A DNA stretch of 64,000 bases from UBA7985 sp002711265. Its GTDB lineage: Bacteria > Pseudomonadota > Alphaproteobacteria > UBA7985. Where the stretch lies: NCBI GenBank assembly GCA_965660945.1, contig CBFIBS010000007.1, positions 57,707 to 121,706 of the forward strand. The letters run 5' to 3'. Position 1 is the first letter of the stretch. Each line of letters begins with the position of its first letter. Positions 1 through 8,271 of the stretch are shown piece after piece. The notes under the pieces were generated by a model that saw only the letters and a program-made list of their open reading frames with translations, ran no database searches and had not been told where the DNA came from. The position numbers and the translations under genes are program-made.

Positions 1-565
1 TGGGGATCTTGCCGCCCAGACGCTGGAACTTCTGCGGGTCGCGCAGGAAATCGACGATTTCCTCGACGTCGGCCTTGGCTTCTTCAACCCCCGCCACGTC
101 GGCGAAGGTGGCCCGGTGCATGTCCTGAGTCAGCAGCTTGGCCTTGGACCGGCCGAAGCCCATCCCGCCGCCGCCACGGCCCTGCATCTGCCGCATCATG
201 AAGAACCAGAAACCCACCAGCAGCAGGATCGGCAGCAGGTAGGCAAACAGCTGGCCGAAGGCAAAGCCGCTGGGCGGCGAATACTCGTACGTCGTGCCAG
301 CGTCATCGAGCTTGGAGAGGAACAGTTCCATCCCGCCAGGCGGGATTTCGGCCGCGAACCGGCGACCGGCGGCGGTGGCGCCTGTCGCGGTCGAGCCCTC
401 GATCACAACCTCGCGCACCTGGCCCTGATCGACCAGTTCTTCGAACTGCGAAATGGCAACCTTCGACGAACTGCTGGTCAGGCTGTTGCCGAACAGCCCC
501 TGCAGCACCACCAGTCCGACGACCAGAATTACCAACCAAATCAAGACATTACGTCCGATATTCAT
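1..565 (-). CDS. ftsH: ATP-dependent zinc metalloprotease FtsH, N-terminal part (cut by window edge)
   Basis: FtsH is a membrane-anchored AAA+ protease that removes damaged or short-lived membrane and cytosolic proteins. Only the first 188 or so codons lie in the window. A first membrane segment follows the start (MNIGRNVLIWLVILVVGLVV), then a periplasmic domain of about 70 residues, a second membrane segment, the glycine-rich stretch after MMRQMQGRGGGG, and the conserved entry to the AAA domain (TFADVAGVEEAK, then GGKIP at the edge). The ATPase and HExxH protease domains are outside. The ATG at 565 gives the usual short cytoplasmic N-terminus. It lies downstream of tilS on the same strand with its own likely promoter. 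Confidence 0.96.
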   Translation of the reverse strand, partial: MNIGRNVLIWLVILVVGLVVLQGLFGNSLTSSSSKVAISQFEELVDQGQVREVVIEGSTATGATAAGRRFAAEIPPGGMELFLSKLDDAGTTYEYSPPSGFAFGQLFAYLLPILLLVGFWFFMMRQMQGRGGGGMGFGRSKAKLLTQDMHRATFADVAGVEEAKADVEEIVDFLRDPQKFQRLGGKIP

Positions 566-603
566 GCCTGTTCCTTAGCCCTTAAGCGAATAACCTGACC
601 TTC

Positions 604-631
604 AATGTAAGACCCCAGGACAAGGATGCAA
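604..631 (-). promoter_or_regulatory. candidate promoter for ftsH
   Basis: On the minus strand TTGCAT (626-631) and TACATT (604-609) are separated by 16 bases and sit 39 bases before the ftsH start, in the 92-base gap after tilS. This fits a sigma70-type promoter. A heat-shock sigma factor could also act here, but I cannot tell them apart. Confidence 0.35.
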
Positions 632-657
632 CGCTTGTGGCGTTTCATCGCGGGGAA

Positions 658-1851
658 TCAGTCTTCGATCCACGCCAGCAAGGGTCGTCGCGGGGCGAAA
701 ACCGCGTGGTTATCGGCCCACCCGAAGCCCTCGCCATCCCACGCCGGCAGCTGCCCCTGCAGCAGCGGGACGGCGGCCAGCGCCCGCCCGGGTCGGGTGG
801 GGTCGATCGCCAATCCGGCCTGTCCGGCAAGCGTCCAGTCGCCTCCCAGTCCGGCAAGGGTCCAGCGGTCATCCAGCCGCCAGCGGCCATCGACGTCCTG
901 CTGCGGGCGCAGGCTGCGCCCTGCCCGCGCTTCGCGGCTGATCAAGCTCCAGCCCTCCCGCCTCCGCTCGACCACGCAGCCGTGCAGTGACACCCTTGGC
1001 TCGGCCTGAAGGCGCTGGCAGGCTGCCGCAACCCGCTCGGCCGAAGGAGCATAGAACCCGCCCCGGACCCACGCTGTGACCATCGACAGTGTTGCTTCAT
1101 CGAGGGCATCGCTCCGGCACCAGGCATAGCCCATGGGATCAGTGACGACCCCCCGAGCGGAGCCCCTTACCGATGGGTCAACGGACGGCTTCGGTGACCT
1201 TGATGCGGTCGCGTGGGCCGGGGCCTGTTTGCGCAGCCGACCCCGCCCCGTGCGCGGATCGCTGTTGGTCGGGTCGAGCACGAAAGACAGCCCCTGCGCC
1301 CTGCAGTAGTCGACCAACGCCTGTTTGGGCCAGTCCAACAGCGGGCGTTCGAAAATTACGTCAGGGTCAACCCGGCGCCGCGCCATCCCGCGCGCGCCGA
1401 CCGCGCCCGTCCCCCGAGCCTGCCTCAGGGCGATGGTCTCGGCCTGATCATCGGCGTGGTGCCCCAGCCAGACCCGCAGTATCCCTTGCGCCCGCGCCCA
1501 GTCTGCCAGCAGGCCAAACCGCGCCAGCCGCGCCTTCTCCAGTCGCCCTCCCGTCACGGCAAAGGGCGGCTTCCAGGTCAGGATATCCACGTCGGGGAGG
1601 AAGGCCGTTAAGCGCTCCCGCACGGCAATGGCTTCCGCAGCACTGTCCGGTCGCAGACCATGGTCAACGATGGCTACCCGCAGCCTAAGGTCAGGAAAGG
1701 CCGCCGCGGTCAGGTGCGCCAGCGCAAGCGAGTCCGGCCCCCCGGAGACAGCAAGACCCAGCGCCGTCCCCGGCGCCAGCGGCGGCAGTGATGCTGAAAC
1801 GGCGGCCCGGAAGGCCTCAGCAGTCAAGCTGCTCGGATCGCGCGGAGGCAT
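658..1851 (-). CDS. tilS: tRNA(Ile)-lysidine synthase TilS
   Basis: TilS uses ATP and lysine to convert cytidine 34 of tRNA-Ile(CAU) to lysidine, which makes it read AUA codons. The PP-loop AVSGGPDS lies at about residues 34-41, followed by VDHGLRPDSA and the WLGHHADDQAET metal/tRNA motif, all typical of the N-type ATP pyrophosphatase. Length is 397 residues from the ATG at 1851; an earlier in-frame start would add 28 low-complexity residues with no family match. The start lies inside the end of cpoB (35-base overlap), which suggests translational coupling. The C-terminal third is divergent, as is common in alphaproteobacteria. Confidence 0.93.
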   Translation of the reverse strand: MPPRDPSSLTAEAFRAAVSASLPPLAPGTALGLAVSGGPDSLALAHLTAAAFPDLRLRVAIVDHGLRPDSAAEAIAVRERLTAFLPDVDILTWKPPFAVTGGRLEKARLARFGLLADWARAQGILRVWLGHHADDQAETIALRQARGTGAVGARGMARRRVDPDVIFERPLLDWPKQALVDYCRAQGLSFVLDPTNSDPRTGRGRLRKQAPAHATASRSPKPSVDPSVRGSARGVVTDPMGYAWCRSDALDEATLSMVTAWVRGGFYAPSAERVAAACQRLQAEPRVSLHGCVVERRREGWSLISREARAGRSLRPQQDVDGRWRLDDRWTLAGLGGDWTLAGQAGLAIDPTRPGRALAAVPLLQGQLPAWDGEGFGWADNHAVFAPRRPLLAWIED

Positions 1852-3112
1852 CGGAAATAGCTTCGGTATCGAGGGGATACTCGACCGGGACGAAGGACAG
1901 CAGGCGGCAGCCCTCGGCCCGCTGCCCGTTCGCATTCAGCGCATCTGCGAGGTTGAGGATGGATCGCGCCGCAAAGTCCGAGGTCGGGAAAGAGCGCAGG
2001 CCCTGCGCCAGCACCTGAATGGCAAGGGGATGATCTCCTGCGCGCAGATAGGCCGTGCCGAGCATGAACAGGGCTTCCGCCTCATCATTCCCCAGAATTC
2101 CGGTATCAATTACCTGCCGAAGCGCCTCCGAAGCACCACGGAAGTCACCGGCTTCGAACAGGTCGCTGGCGGTTTCAAACGCCTCTCGAGTGGCCTCGTC
2201 GATTTCCGCAGACGACGCAATGTCCGCGCTGTCGTCATCGAGCTGAAAATGATCAGGCGCGTCGGGCCGCACGGCCGGGACCGCCGGGGCGGCAGCGCCG
2301 AAGGTGTCGCTGAAGTCTTCTGTTTCGGTGTCGGTGTCGGTTTCGGTCTCGCTGCCCTCGTCCGGCTGAGCGGCCGTATCAGACACCGCCGTGTCATCGG
2401 CCGCTGCGGGCATGCCAGCCTGAGCCACCTCCGCTCCAGACGCCTCAGACTCGGATTCGGTCTCGGTTTCGGTCTCGGTCTCGGTTTCGGTCTCGGTCTC
2501 TGGCGCAGCCTCAGCCTCAGCCTCAGCCCCGCCCTCGGGTTCTACATAGTCGGGGTCTCCCGCGAGCGCTTCATGGGCGGGAATGCCGCCCTCGGGTCGG
2601 TCCTTGGGCAGGGCCGGGGCGACGACCGCCTGATCAGCCTCAGCGTCAACAGCTGCGGGATCGGATGCGGCGACCGGAGCGGGGGCGGTGTCCAGCACCT
2701 CTTGCGGTGCCGCCGCAGGCGCTGCTGCGCTCAGGGTGTCGATCTGGTCCTGCATCGCGGCGATGGTTTCTTCGAGCGAAGCAATCTTGAAGGTCAACTC
2801 GCTGGCGCTGCGCAACGCTGACTCAGCCAATCGCGACGCGCGGTCAGCCTCCTCACTCACGGCGGTGGCATATTCGAGCAACTGGTCGATGCGGGCCTGC
2901 AGGCTTTCGAAGCGGACATCGGCAACGCCGCCACCGGTTTCCAGCTGATCGCGGAGAAAGTCCACCTCACTGCGCAATTGACGCAACTCGAGCGCCAGCT
3001 GGGCACCGGAATCCTCGTCCTGCGCCCGCACCGTTGCGGCCATCCCCAATAAAGCCAAACCCAGCGCGCCGCCTTTCGCGAGGCGGTGCACGCCGGAAAC
3101 TGATACAGGCAT
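1817..3112 (-). CDS. cpoB: Tol-Pal system protein CpoB (YbgF)
   Basis: CpoB is a periplasmic TPR protein that coordinates peptidoglycan synthesis with Tol-Pal driven outer-membrane constriction. The 431-residue product has a signal peptide ending near TVRAQ, a coiled coil (about residues 35-110: LRQLRSEVDFLRDQL onward), a long acidic, Ala/Pro-rich linker with runs of alternating Glu-Thr and Glu-Ala, and a C-terminal TPR region (DLFEAGDFRGASEALRQ, then GTAYLRAGDHPLAIQ). The ATG at 3112 is preferred over a TTG at 3133 because a purine-rich GGAGAGGG lies just before it. The linker is much longer and more repetitive than usual. Confidence 0.9.
   Translation of the reverse strand: MPVSVSGVHRLAKGGALGLALLGMAATVRAQDEDSGAQLALELRQLRSEVDFLRDQLETGGGVADVRFESLQARIDQLLEYATAVSEEADRASRLAESALRSASELTFKIASLEETIAAMQDQIDTLSAAAPAAAPQEVLDTAPAPVAASDPAAVDAEADQAVVAPALPKDRPEGGIPAHEALAGDPDYVEPEGGAEAEAEAAPETETETETETETETESESEASGAEVAQAGMPAAADDTAVSDTAAQPDEGSETETDTDTETEDFSDTFGAAAPAVPAVRPDAPDHFQLDDDSADIASSAEIDEATREAFETASDLFEAGDFRGASEALRQVIDTGILGNDEAEALFMLGTAYLRAGDHPLAIQVLAQGLRSFPTSDFAARSILNLADALNANGQRAEGCRLLSFVPVEYPLDTEAISDASARSEQLDC
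2310..2526. repeat. hexanucleotide microsatellites in the cpoB linker
   Basis: Several tracts built from GGTTTC/GGTCTC/GGTGTC units (about 2325-2350 and 2451-2500) and from CCTCAG units (about 2510-2526) are read in frame as Glu-Thr, Asp-Thr, Glu-Ser and Glu-Ala dipeptides on the minus strand. All units are 6 bases, so gain or loss of units keeps the frame. This is direct sequence observation. Confidence 0.85.
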
Positions 3113-3216
3113 CCCTGTCCTGTCCCTCTCCAAATACAGCGTCAGATTAGTGGGTTTTCGCCGCTGATGGAACCATTCACCGCCGGACTACTGGCCTGCT
3201 CATGCAGGATTCGTGT

Positions 3217-3247
3217 CAAAAAAAATGGGGAGCCGTTTGAGCCCCCC
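3217..3247 (-). terminator. rho-independent terminator between pal and cpoB
   Basis: Reading the minus strand after the pal stop, GGGGGGCT pairs with GGCTCCCC across a five-base loop, followed directly by ATTTTTTTT. The stem has 8 pairs including two G-U. It lies between two genes of the same pathway, so cpoB-tilS expression needs either read-through or its own promoter. Confidence 0.75.
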
Positions 3248-3281
3248 AAAGGAATAGCATTTTGATCTGATCGTCAGGCGT

Positions 3282-3893
3282 TTACAGAACCACGAACACG
3301 GCGCGGCGGTTCTGTGCCCACACGGTTGGGGTCGAGCCAGAGGCAACGGGGCGCTCCTTGCCGTAAGAAACCGTGGAAAGCCGCTCAGAGGCGATACCAA
3401 GTTGGAGAAGGCGATTGCGGATAGCGGTCGCACGCTGGTCACCCAGCGCGATGTTGTAGTCGCGGGTTCCCCGTTCGTCGGCATGCCCTTCGATGCGAAG
3501 GGTCGTCGAGGGGTACTGCCGCATCCAAGCCGCCAGCTGGTCGACCACACCGGCACCACGCGGATCGAGAACTGCGCTGTCGGTGGTGAAGAACACGCGG
3601 TCACCCACGTCAGAGCGCAGGCCAACCTGGCTTGCTCCGCTGGCAAACTGGGGCGGGCTGTAGACATTAGCGGTGGCAACGGCGATCTGCTGCGGGCCAG
3701 GATTGTTGCCGGTCAGAAGCACCTGACCGGGCTGAGACCCGAGCAAGGGCGCAGGCGACTGCTGAAAAAACTGATCCGGCGCAGCAGCGGCAGCCGTGTT
3801 GGCGGCTGGCTCCTGCTCGTTCGCGCGAACCTGAGGGTCGCAGGCGACAAGGACCAAAGGCGCAAGAATCGCTAAGAAGGTCCGTTTAAACAT
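3282..3893 (-). CDS. pal: peptidoglycan-associated lipoprotein Pal
   Basis: Pal anchors the outer membrane to peptidoglycan and is moved by TolB and the TolQRA motor to division sites. The 203-residue protein has a lipoprotein signal with lipobox LVAC (Cys18), an alanine/proline-rich spacer, and a C-terminal OmpA-type domain with VFFTTDSAVLDPRG, the signature LRIEGHADERGTRDYNIALG and the closing QNRRAVFV. The Asp and Arg expected to bind diaminopimelate are present in this signature. It lies between tolB and cpoB, but a long gap upstream and a terminator downstream make it look like a separate transcription unit. Confidence 0.96.
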   Translation of the reverse strand: MFKRTFLAILAPLVLVACDPQVRANEQEPAANTAAAAAPDQFFQQSPAPLLGSQPGQVLLTGNNPGPQQIAVATANVYSPPQFASGASQVGLRSDVGDRVFFTTDSAVLDPRGAGVVDQLAAWMRQYPSTTLRIEGHADERGTRDYNIALGDQRATAIRNRLLQLGIASERLSTVSYGKERPVASGSTPTVWAQNRRAVFVVL

Positions 3894-4235
3894 CGTCGGC
3901 TAAACTCCAAAAAACTCCGGGCGCTCCCGTGAAAGCCAAGCCTCAAAGCGAAAAATCAGACAGGCGTTTCCACCACTTTAAGACTGTTGCTGTTTTACAC
4001 CACCGGACTTTGCTAGGCAAAGAAAAATGATTCCAAGCCACACTTTTGCAAGCAAAGAGGGAACAAATACACACGTTATGCGGTGAATTAGGGCGAATCG
4101 GGGCGATAAAGCTGAAAACAAGTGCGAGCCCACTATTCTTAATAGTGCGGATAGTTTGCAGCAAAAACGCAGTTGCGGCGGAATTATCCCACGCTTTCGA
4201 TCGTCTGTGGAAAAGTTAGGTGGCGACGAAGCCGA
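3894..4235. other. 342-base AT-richer gap between tolB and pal with two short palindromes
   Basis: No convincing gene is seen. The stretch is AT-richer than its neighbours and must contain the pal promoter. Two perfect inverted repeats stand out: CACTATT-CTT-AATAGTG (4131-4147) and CTTTGC-TAG-GCAAAG (4008-4022). Neither is followed by a clear T-run, so they look more like binding sites or transcript hairpins than terminators. A possible -35/-10 pair on the minus strand (TTGCTT, 17 bases, AATCAT) is weak. Confidence 0.5.
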
Positions 4236-5558
4236 CTAGTTGCGCGCGACCCGCGGCGACCACGCTGGATCAGAGGCCTCGCTGGTCGTTGGCAGTATCC
4301 ATTCCTGCCGGCTGAAGATATCAACTGCGTAGATGCGTGTCTTCACCGAACCATCGCCCGTCTGCCGCTCCTGCCGGGCAAAGGCCAGCGCCGAGCCGTT
4401 GGGCGACCAGGTCGGGCTCTCGACCACGTAGCCGGTGGCAAGGATCTGCTCGGTGGTGCCGTCGGGCCGCATCACCCCAATGGAAAACTCGCCATCCTTG
4501 ATCCGGGTAAAGGCGATCCAGTCACCGTTGGGGGACCAGACCGGGGTGGCATAGCGGGCGCGGTCCTGCACCGAGATGCGGCGCACCTGCCCCGTCTGCC
4601 GGTTGAGCACGTAGATCTGCTGCGAGCCGCTGCGGTCACTCTCGAAGGCAACCAGCCGCCCGTCGGGTGAAATCGAGGGCGACGTCTCGGCGCTCGGCGC
4701 CGTGGTCACCCGCTCCCGCCCCCGGGTCTGCAGGTCCATGTAGTAGATGTCTGTGTTGCCGTTCAGCGCCAGCGAGTAGACGATTCCCCTGCCGTCCGGG
4801 GAGAACCGGGGCGAGAAGGTCGAGGTTCCCTGCGCAGTCTCCAGCACTTCCTGCTGACCGGTCACGAGATGCTTGAGGATGACCTGAACCCGGCCATTGC
4901 TGATCTCAGTGTAGGTGATTTCGCGCCCGTCCGGGGAGAAGCGTGGCGTCACAACGATGTTCCGGCCGTCGGAGAGGTAGCGGATGTTGTGGCCATCCTG
5001 ATCCATCATCGCCAGCCGCTTGACCCGCTGCGTGGCCGAGCCGTCCTCGGCGATGAACAGGATCTGGCTGCCGAAGTGGCCGTTCATCCCGGCAAACTTG
5101 AGGTGGATGCGGTCAGAGATAAAGTGCGCCAGCCCGCGCCACTGGTTGAGCGGCAGCCGCGCGCGCTGCGCCTCGCGACGCTGCTTGCTCCGCGGCTGGT
5201 AGAGGAAATATTTGACCTCGATATCGCTCTCGTTGACCGACACAGAGCCAACCACCAGTGCCTGTGCCGGAGACTCACGCCAACCGCGCCAGTCGGGGTT
5301 CTCCAGAAAGTCGGCTGCCTGCTGCGGATAGGCCGTAGGATCGACCACTTCAAAGGCGCCGGACTTGCTCAGGTTCTGGCGCATGATCTTGGTCAGATCG
5401 CGGGCATGCTGCGAAGATCCGCTCTGCTCCGCGTACAATTCGAGTACGGCAACAGGGATCGAGCCCTTTTCGCCGCCGGTGACGCCCACACGGAATTGGG
5501 CCGACGCCACGCCAGCAAAGAACAAGCCAATAACTGCGATGAGAAAGACACTACGCAT
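4236..5558 (-). CDS. tolB: Tol-Pal system beta-propeller protein TolB
   Basis: TolB is the periplasmic component that cycles between TolA and Pal. The product from the ATG at 5558 is 440 residues: a Sec signal peptide (RSVFLIAVIGLFFAGVASAQ), an N-terminal alpha/beta domain (about residues 25-160) and a six-bladed propeller with repeated motifs of the form SPRFSPDGRGIVYS, SPSISPDGRLVAFESDRSG and PVWSPNGDWIAFT. A GTG 24 bases upstream is possible, but the ATG has an AGGCAGGG just before it and gives a cleaner signal peptide. It follows tolA after about 108 bases. Confidence 0.96.
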   Translation of the reverse strand: MRSVFLIAVIGLFFAGVASAQFRVGVTGGEKGSIPVAVLELYAEQSGSSQHARDLTKIMRQNLSKSGAFEVVDPTAYPQQAADFLENPDWRGWRESPAQALVVGSVSVNESDIEVKYFLYQPRSKQRREAQRARLPLNQWRGLAHFISDRIHLKFAGMNGHFGSQILFIAEDGSATQRVKRLAMMDQDGHNIRYLSDGRNIVVTPRFSPDGREITYTEISNGRVQVILKHLVTGQQEVLETAQGTSTFSPRFSPDGRGIVYSLALNGNTDIYYMDLQTRGRERVTTAPSAETSPSISPDGRLVAFESDRSGSQQIYVLNRQTGQVRRISVQDRARYATPVWSPNGDWIAFTRIKDGEFSIGVMRPDGTTEQILATGYVVESPTWSPNGSALAFARQERQTGDGSVKTRIYAVDIFSRQEWILPTTSEASDPAWSPRVARN

Positions 5559-5666
5559 AACCCTGCCTAAAAACGCGTGCACTAGGGCGGAAATGGGGCT
5601 GGAATAAACCCCTCTGCGGGATTCCCGATCTTGTTGCGTTCACGTCACAGTGATCCGTATTTGCGG

Positions 5667-6629
5667 TCAAAATGCGGACCTTGGCTGCATCACCACCTCG
5701 ATCTCGAAGGCCTCGCCGCTGGTGCCTGATGGGTTGAGGAAAGGCTCGCAGCTGTAGAGCGCGCTTTCCGCCGACTGCACGAAGGCGCTGACCTGATCAT
5801 CTGTCGCGTTATCCTCTGCACCGACCTTGCCGCGCTCGATCTCCGCAATGTCGCCGTTCTGGTCCAGGCTGATGGTAAAGCTCACCTGCCATTCCCGTGG
5901 ATAGCGGATGAACAGCGGATAGTTCCACTCGCCGTTGACGCAGCTCTGAACGTAGTCCGAGGACCGCAGTTCGGCCGCACGCTGACGCGCTTCGGCCTCG
6001 CGCTGATCTGCGGCGGCCTGCTCGTCGGCCTCGGACTGCACGGTGGCTTCTGCGGCTTCGGCAGCCACGGCGGCTTCAGCCTCCCGTGCTTCCTCGGCCA
6101 GATCCCGGTGCACGGGCAAGGCGCGGGGCCGTGGCTTGGGGTAGGCCGGAACAAAGACATCGTCTTCGTCCGCTGCCTCATCCGTAGCGGCATCGGTAAT
6201 TTCGGAGATCAGGTCGGCCAGCGCGTCGCCGTCGTCAGCGGCGAAATCAGCCTCATCGGGTGACTGGTCGTTGGCCGGCTCAGGCAGCGTGTCGGCCTCC
6301 GGCACGGCGTCCTGCTCGATGAATTCATCCAGCCCCTCGGGCAAGTCCGGACCCGTGGTGGTCTCGGGCAGGAACAGCGGGTCGGGTGGCGCGTCTTCGG
6401 CGACGGGCTCAGCAACCGGTTCAGGATCCGAATCATCCAGCGGTTCAGGGTCCGAAAAGTCTTCGATCACCGCCGTGTCACTGACCTCGATCTTTTCTTC
6501 CTCAAAGACGATCTCGACCTCGATCGGGTCCGGCTCAGGCAGGGTGAACAGCGGGATGTTCAGCTCGACGGCAAAGGCCGTGAACACCACCGCGTGGCTA
6601 ACCGTGGAGATGAGGAGCGCCCGCATCAT
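5667..6629 (-). CDS. tolA: TolA, periplasm-spanning Tol-Pal protein
   Basis: TolA links the TolQR proton motor in the inner membrane to TolB/Pal. The 320-residue protein has one N-terminal membrane helix (ALLISTVSHAVVFTAFAVEL), a long middle region that is unusually acidic and proline-rich (many Asp-Pro-Glu-Pro type repeats) before an Ala/Glu-rich helix (about residues 160-215), and a TonB-like C-terminal domain (SCVNGEWNYPLFIRYPREW onward). The acidic linker replaces the Ala/Lys-rich helix of the enterobacterial protein. It starts 10 bases after the tolR stop. Two adjacent ATG codons are possible starts (6629 or 6626). Confidence 0.92.
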   Translation of the reverse strand: MMRALLISTVSHAVVFTAFAVELNIPLFTLPEPDPIEVEIVFEEEKIEVSDTAVIEDFSDPEPLDDSDPEPVAEPVAEDAPPDPLFLPETTTGPDLPEGLDEFIEQDAVPEADTLPEPANDQSPDEADFAADDGDALADLISEITDAATDEAADEDDVFVPAYPKPRPRALPVHRDLAEEAREAEAAVAAEAAEATVQSEADEQAAADQREAEARQRAAELRSSDYVQSCVNGEWNYPLFIRYPREWQVSFTISLDQNGDIAEIERGKVGAEDNATDDQVSAFVQSAESALYSCEPFLNPSGTSGEAFEIEVVMQPRSAF

Positions 6630-6638
6630 GGCCCGGCG

Positions 6639-7082
6639 CTACCTCTCGCTGATGCCCGGTTGCTCGGTCACCAGTCGCAGGCTGGTGTAACCATCGGCGG
6701 CGAGGTCGGCCATGATGCCCATGACATCGCCGTAGAGCAGCGTGCGGTCACCGCGCAGGAAGATCCGCGCCTGCCGGTTGCCCTCGGTCAGGGCTTCGAG
6801 CTCGATCAGGATGCTCTGCGCCGTCGTGGGCTGGTCGTTGAGGAACAGGCTGCCGTCGGGCTGGATCGACAGCGTGATCGGGTCATCCGGCTCGTTCAAC
6901 GCCGGCGCTTCGCCCTTGGGCAGGTCCAGCGGCACACCGACGGTGAGCAGTGGCGCGGAAACCATGAACACCACCAGCAAGATCAGCATGACGTCGACAA
7001 ACGGCGTGACGTTGATCTCCGCCATCGGGCGGTAACGGGTGCGGTTGGACCGGTCGCCGGGGTTGAGGCTGCGCAGCGCCAT
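6639..7082 (-). CDS. tolR: TolR, biopolymer transport protein of the ExbD family
   Basis: TolR is a stator subunit of the proton-driven Tol motor. The 147-residue product has a short cytoplasmic N-terminus, a single membrane helix in the classic segment INVTPFVDVMLILLVVFMV (the Asp of FVDVMLILL is the proton-binding residue), and a periplasmic domain. It lies 3 bases after tolQ and 9 bases before tolA, in one operon. Confidence 0.96.
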   Translation of the reverse strand: MALRSLNPGDRSNRTRYRPMAEINVTPFVDVMLILLVVFMVSAPLLTVGVPLDLPKGEAPALNEPDDPITLSIQPDGSLFLNDQPTTAQSILIELEALTEGNRQARIFLRGDRTLLYGDVMGIMADLAADGYTSLRLVTEQPGISER

Positions 7083-7085
7083 GGC

Positions 7086-7778
7086 TCAGGCCTTCACTTC
7101 CAGCTGCCGGGCCAGAATGGTGCCGAATTCGCCGGAGAAGTCTTCAAGCCGCCCGGCATAGCGGGCCAGATCGGTGGTGAAGCTGTTGTAGGCGATCGAG
7201 GCGGGTATCGCGGCAACCAGCCCGAGCGCGGTGGCCAGCAGGGCTTCGGCGATGCCGGGCGCCACCACGGCCAGCGTTGTGTTGCCCGCCGCTGCGATGC
7301 CGAGGAAGGAGTTCATCACCCCCCAGACCGTACCGAACAGGCCAATGAACGGCGCGGCTGTTCCGATGCTGGCGAGTACGATCATCTGGGTCTCCATCCG
7401 CCCCAGCTCGCGCGCGACGGTCAGCATCATCGCACGGTCAATCCGCTGCGCGATCGAAAGCGCGCTGCCACTGGGCAGGCCGGCTGGGGTCCGGCGCCAC
7501 TCGCGCATGCCGGCGGCGAAAACCGCCTGCATCGGATCCTTGGGGTTCTGGCCGACCTTTTCATAGAGTTCATCGAGATTGCCACCCGACCAGAAGCTGC
7601 TTTCGAAAGCCGCCGCTTCGCGGGTCGCGCGTGAGATCAGTAGGATCTTGGAAACGATAATCGCCCAGGTCCAGATCGACAGGAACACCAGCAGGGCCAT
7701 GACGAATTTGACCACCAGAGGCGCCCCGAGAACGATCTCGAAGATGGAAGCTGTGCTGACGCTGGTTGAAAGTTCCAT
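7086..7778 (-). CDS. tolQ: TolQ, MotA/TolQ/ExbB proton channel protein
   Basis: TolQ forms the pentameric proton channel around TolR. The 230-residue protein has three hydrophobic helices (about residues 17-40, 130-155 and 170-195) and the family segments LASIGTAAPFIGLFGTVWGV and ALLATALGLVAAIPASIAYN. It lies between ybgC and tolR with spacings under 10 bases. Confidence 0.96.
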   Translation of the reverse strand: MELSTSVSTASIFEIVLGAPLVVKFVMALLVFLSIWTWAIIVSKILLISRATREAAAFESSFWSGGNLDELYEKVGQNPKDPMQAVFAAGMREWRRTPAGLPSGSALSIAQRIDRAMMLTVARELGRMETQMIVLASIGTAAPFIGLFGTVWGVMNSFLGIAAAGNTTLAVVAPGIAEALLATALGLVAAIPASIAYNSFTTDLARYAGRLEDFSGEFGTILARQLEVKA

Positions 7779-7785
7779 GCTTGGA

Positions 7786-8271
7786 TCACTCGCTCGGCTT
7801 CAGGGGTTGCAGGTAGGGCGCCATGGCCTCCAGGGCCGGTTGCGGCAGGCGCACGGGGCGGCCGTTTTCCTTGATCTGTGACACGGTAATACGCAGCGCC
7901 GTGCAGACCTCGCCGTCGACCAGCATGGTCTGATGCAGGATCATTCTCGCCGCAGTTGTGGCACGATAATCTGTCCGAATTTCGATCACGTCGTCGTGGA
8001 CCGCTGGCCGGCGGAAGTCGAGTTCCGCGCCGACGATGACGAACCGCAGCCGGTATTCCTGCCACAGCCAGTCCGGGTCAACACCCAGATGACGCAGCAT
8101 TTCCGTGCGGGCGCGCTCGGCAAAGTTGAAATAGGTGCCGTGGTAGACAATCCCGGCCGCATCCGTGTCGTGGAAGTAGACGCGGTTGTGGAGCACGAAG
8201 GTCTTGCCTTCGAAATGCCCCAGCGCCCCGGCGGCATCAGCGCCCGCGCCCACCTTCAGATCATCGCTCAT
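7786..8271 (-). CDS. ybgC: YbgC-type acyl-CoA thioesterase (Tol-Pal associated)
   Basis: This is a hotdog-fold thioesterase of the 4-hydroxybenzoyl-CoA thioesterase family; YbgC hydrolyses short-chain or phospholipid-related acyl thioesters and is nearly always encoded first in tol operons. The catalytic motif YFHDTDAAGIVYHGTYF contains the active Asp (about residue 37) and is followed by the conserved AERARTEMLR. The ATG at 8271 overlaps the ruvB end by 11 bases and gives a 161-residue protein. An earlier start would add 14 residues inside ruvB and is less likely. Confidence 0.93.
   Translation of the reverse strand: MSDDLKVGAGADAAGALGHFEGKTFVLHNRVYFHDTDAAGIVYHGTYFNFAERARTEMLRHLGVDPDWLWQEYRLRFVIVGAELDFRRPAVHDDVIEIRTDYRATTAARMILHQTMLVDGEVCTALRITVSQIKENGRPVRLPQPALEAMAPYLQPLKPSE

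Noticed and set aside
1628..2821. 397-codon plus-strand frame opposite cpoB, with Gly/Leu-Gly-Phe-Gly repeats
   Set aside because: The apparent repeat protein comes from the hexamer microsatellites of cpoB read in reverse; cpoB has a signal peptide and a TPR domain.
3943..4164. 73-codon minus-strand frame in the tolB-pal gap
   Set aside because: There is no family match, no good ribosome-binding site, and an amino acid mix typical of noncoding AT-richer DNA.
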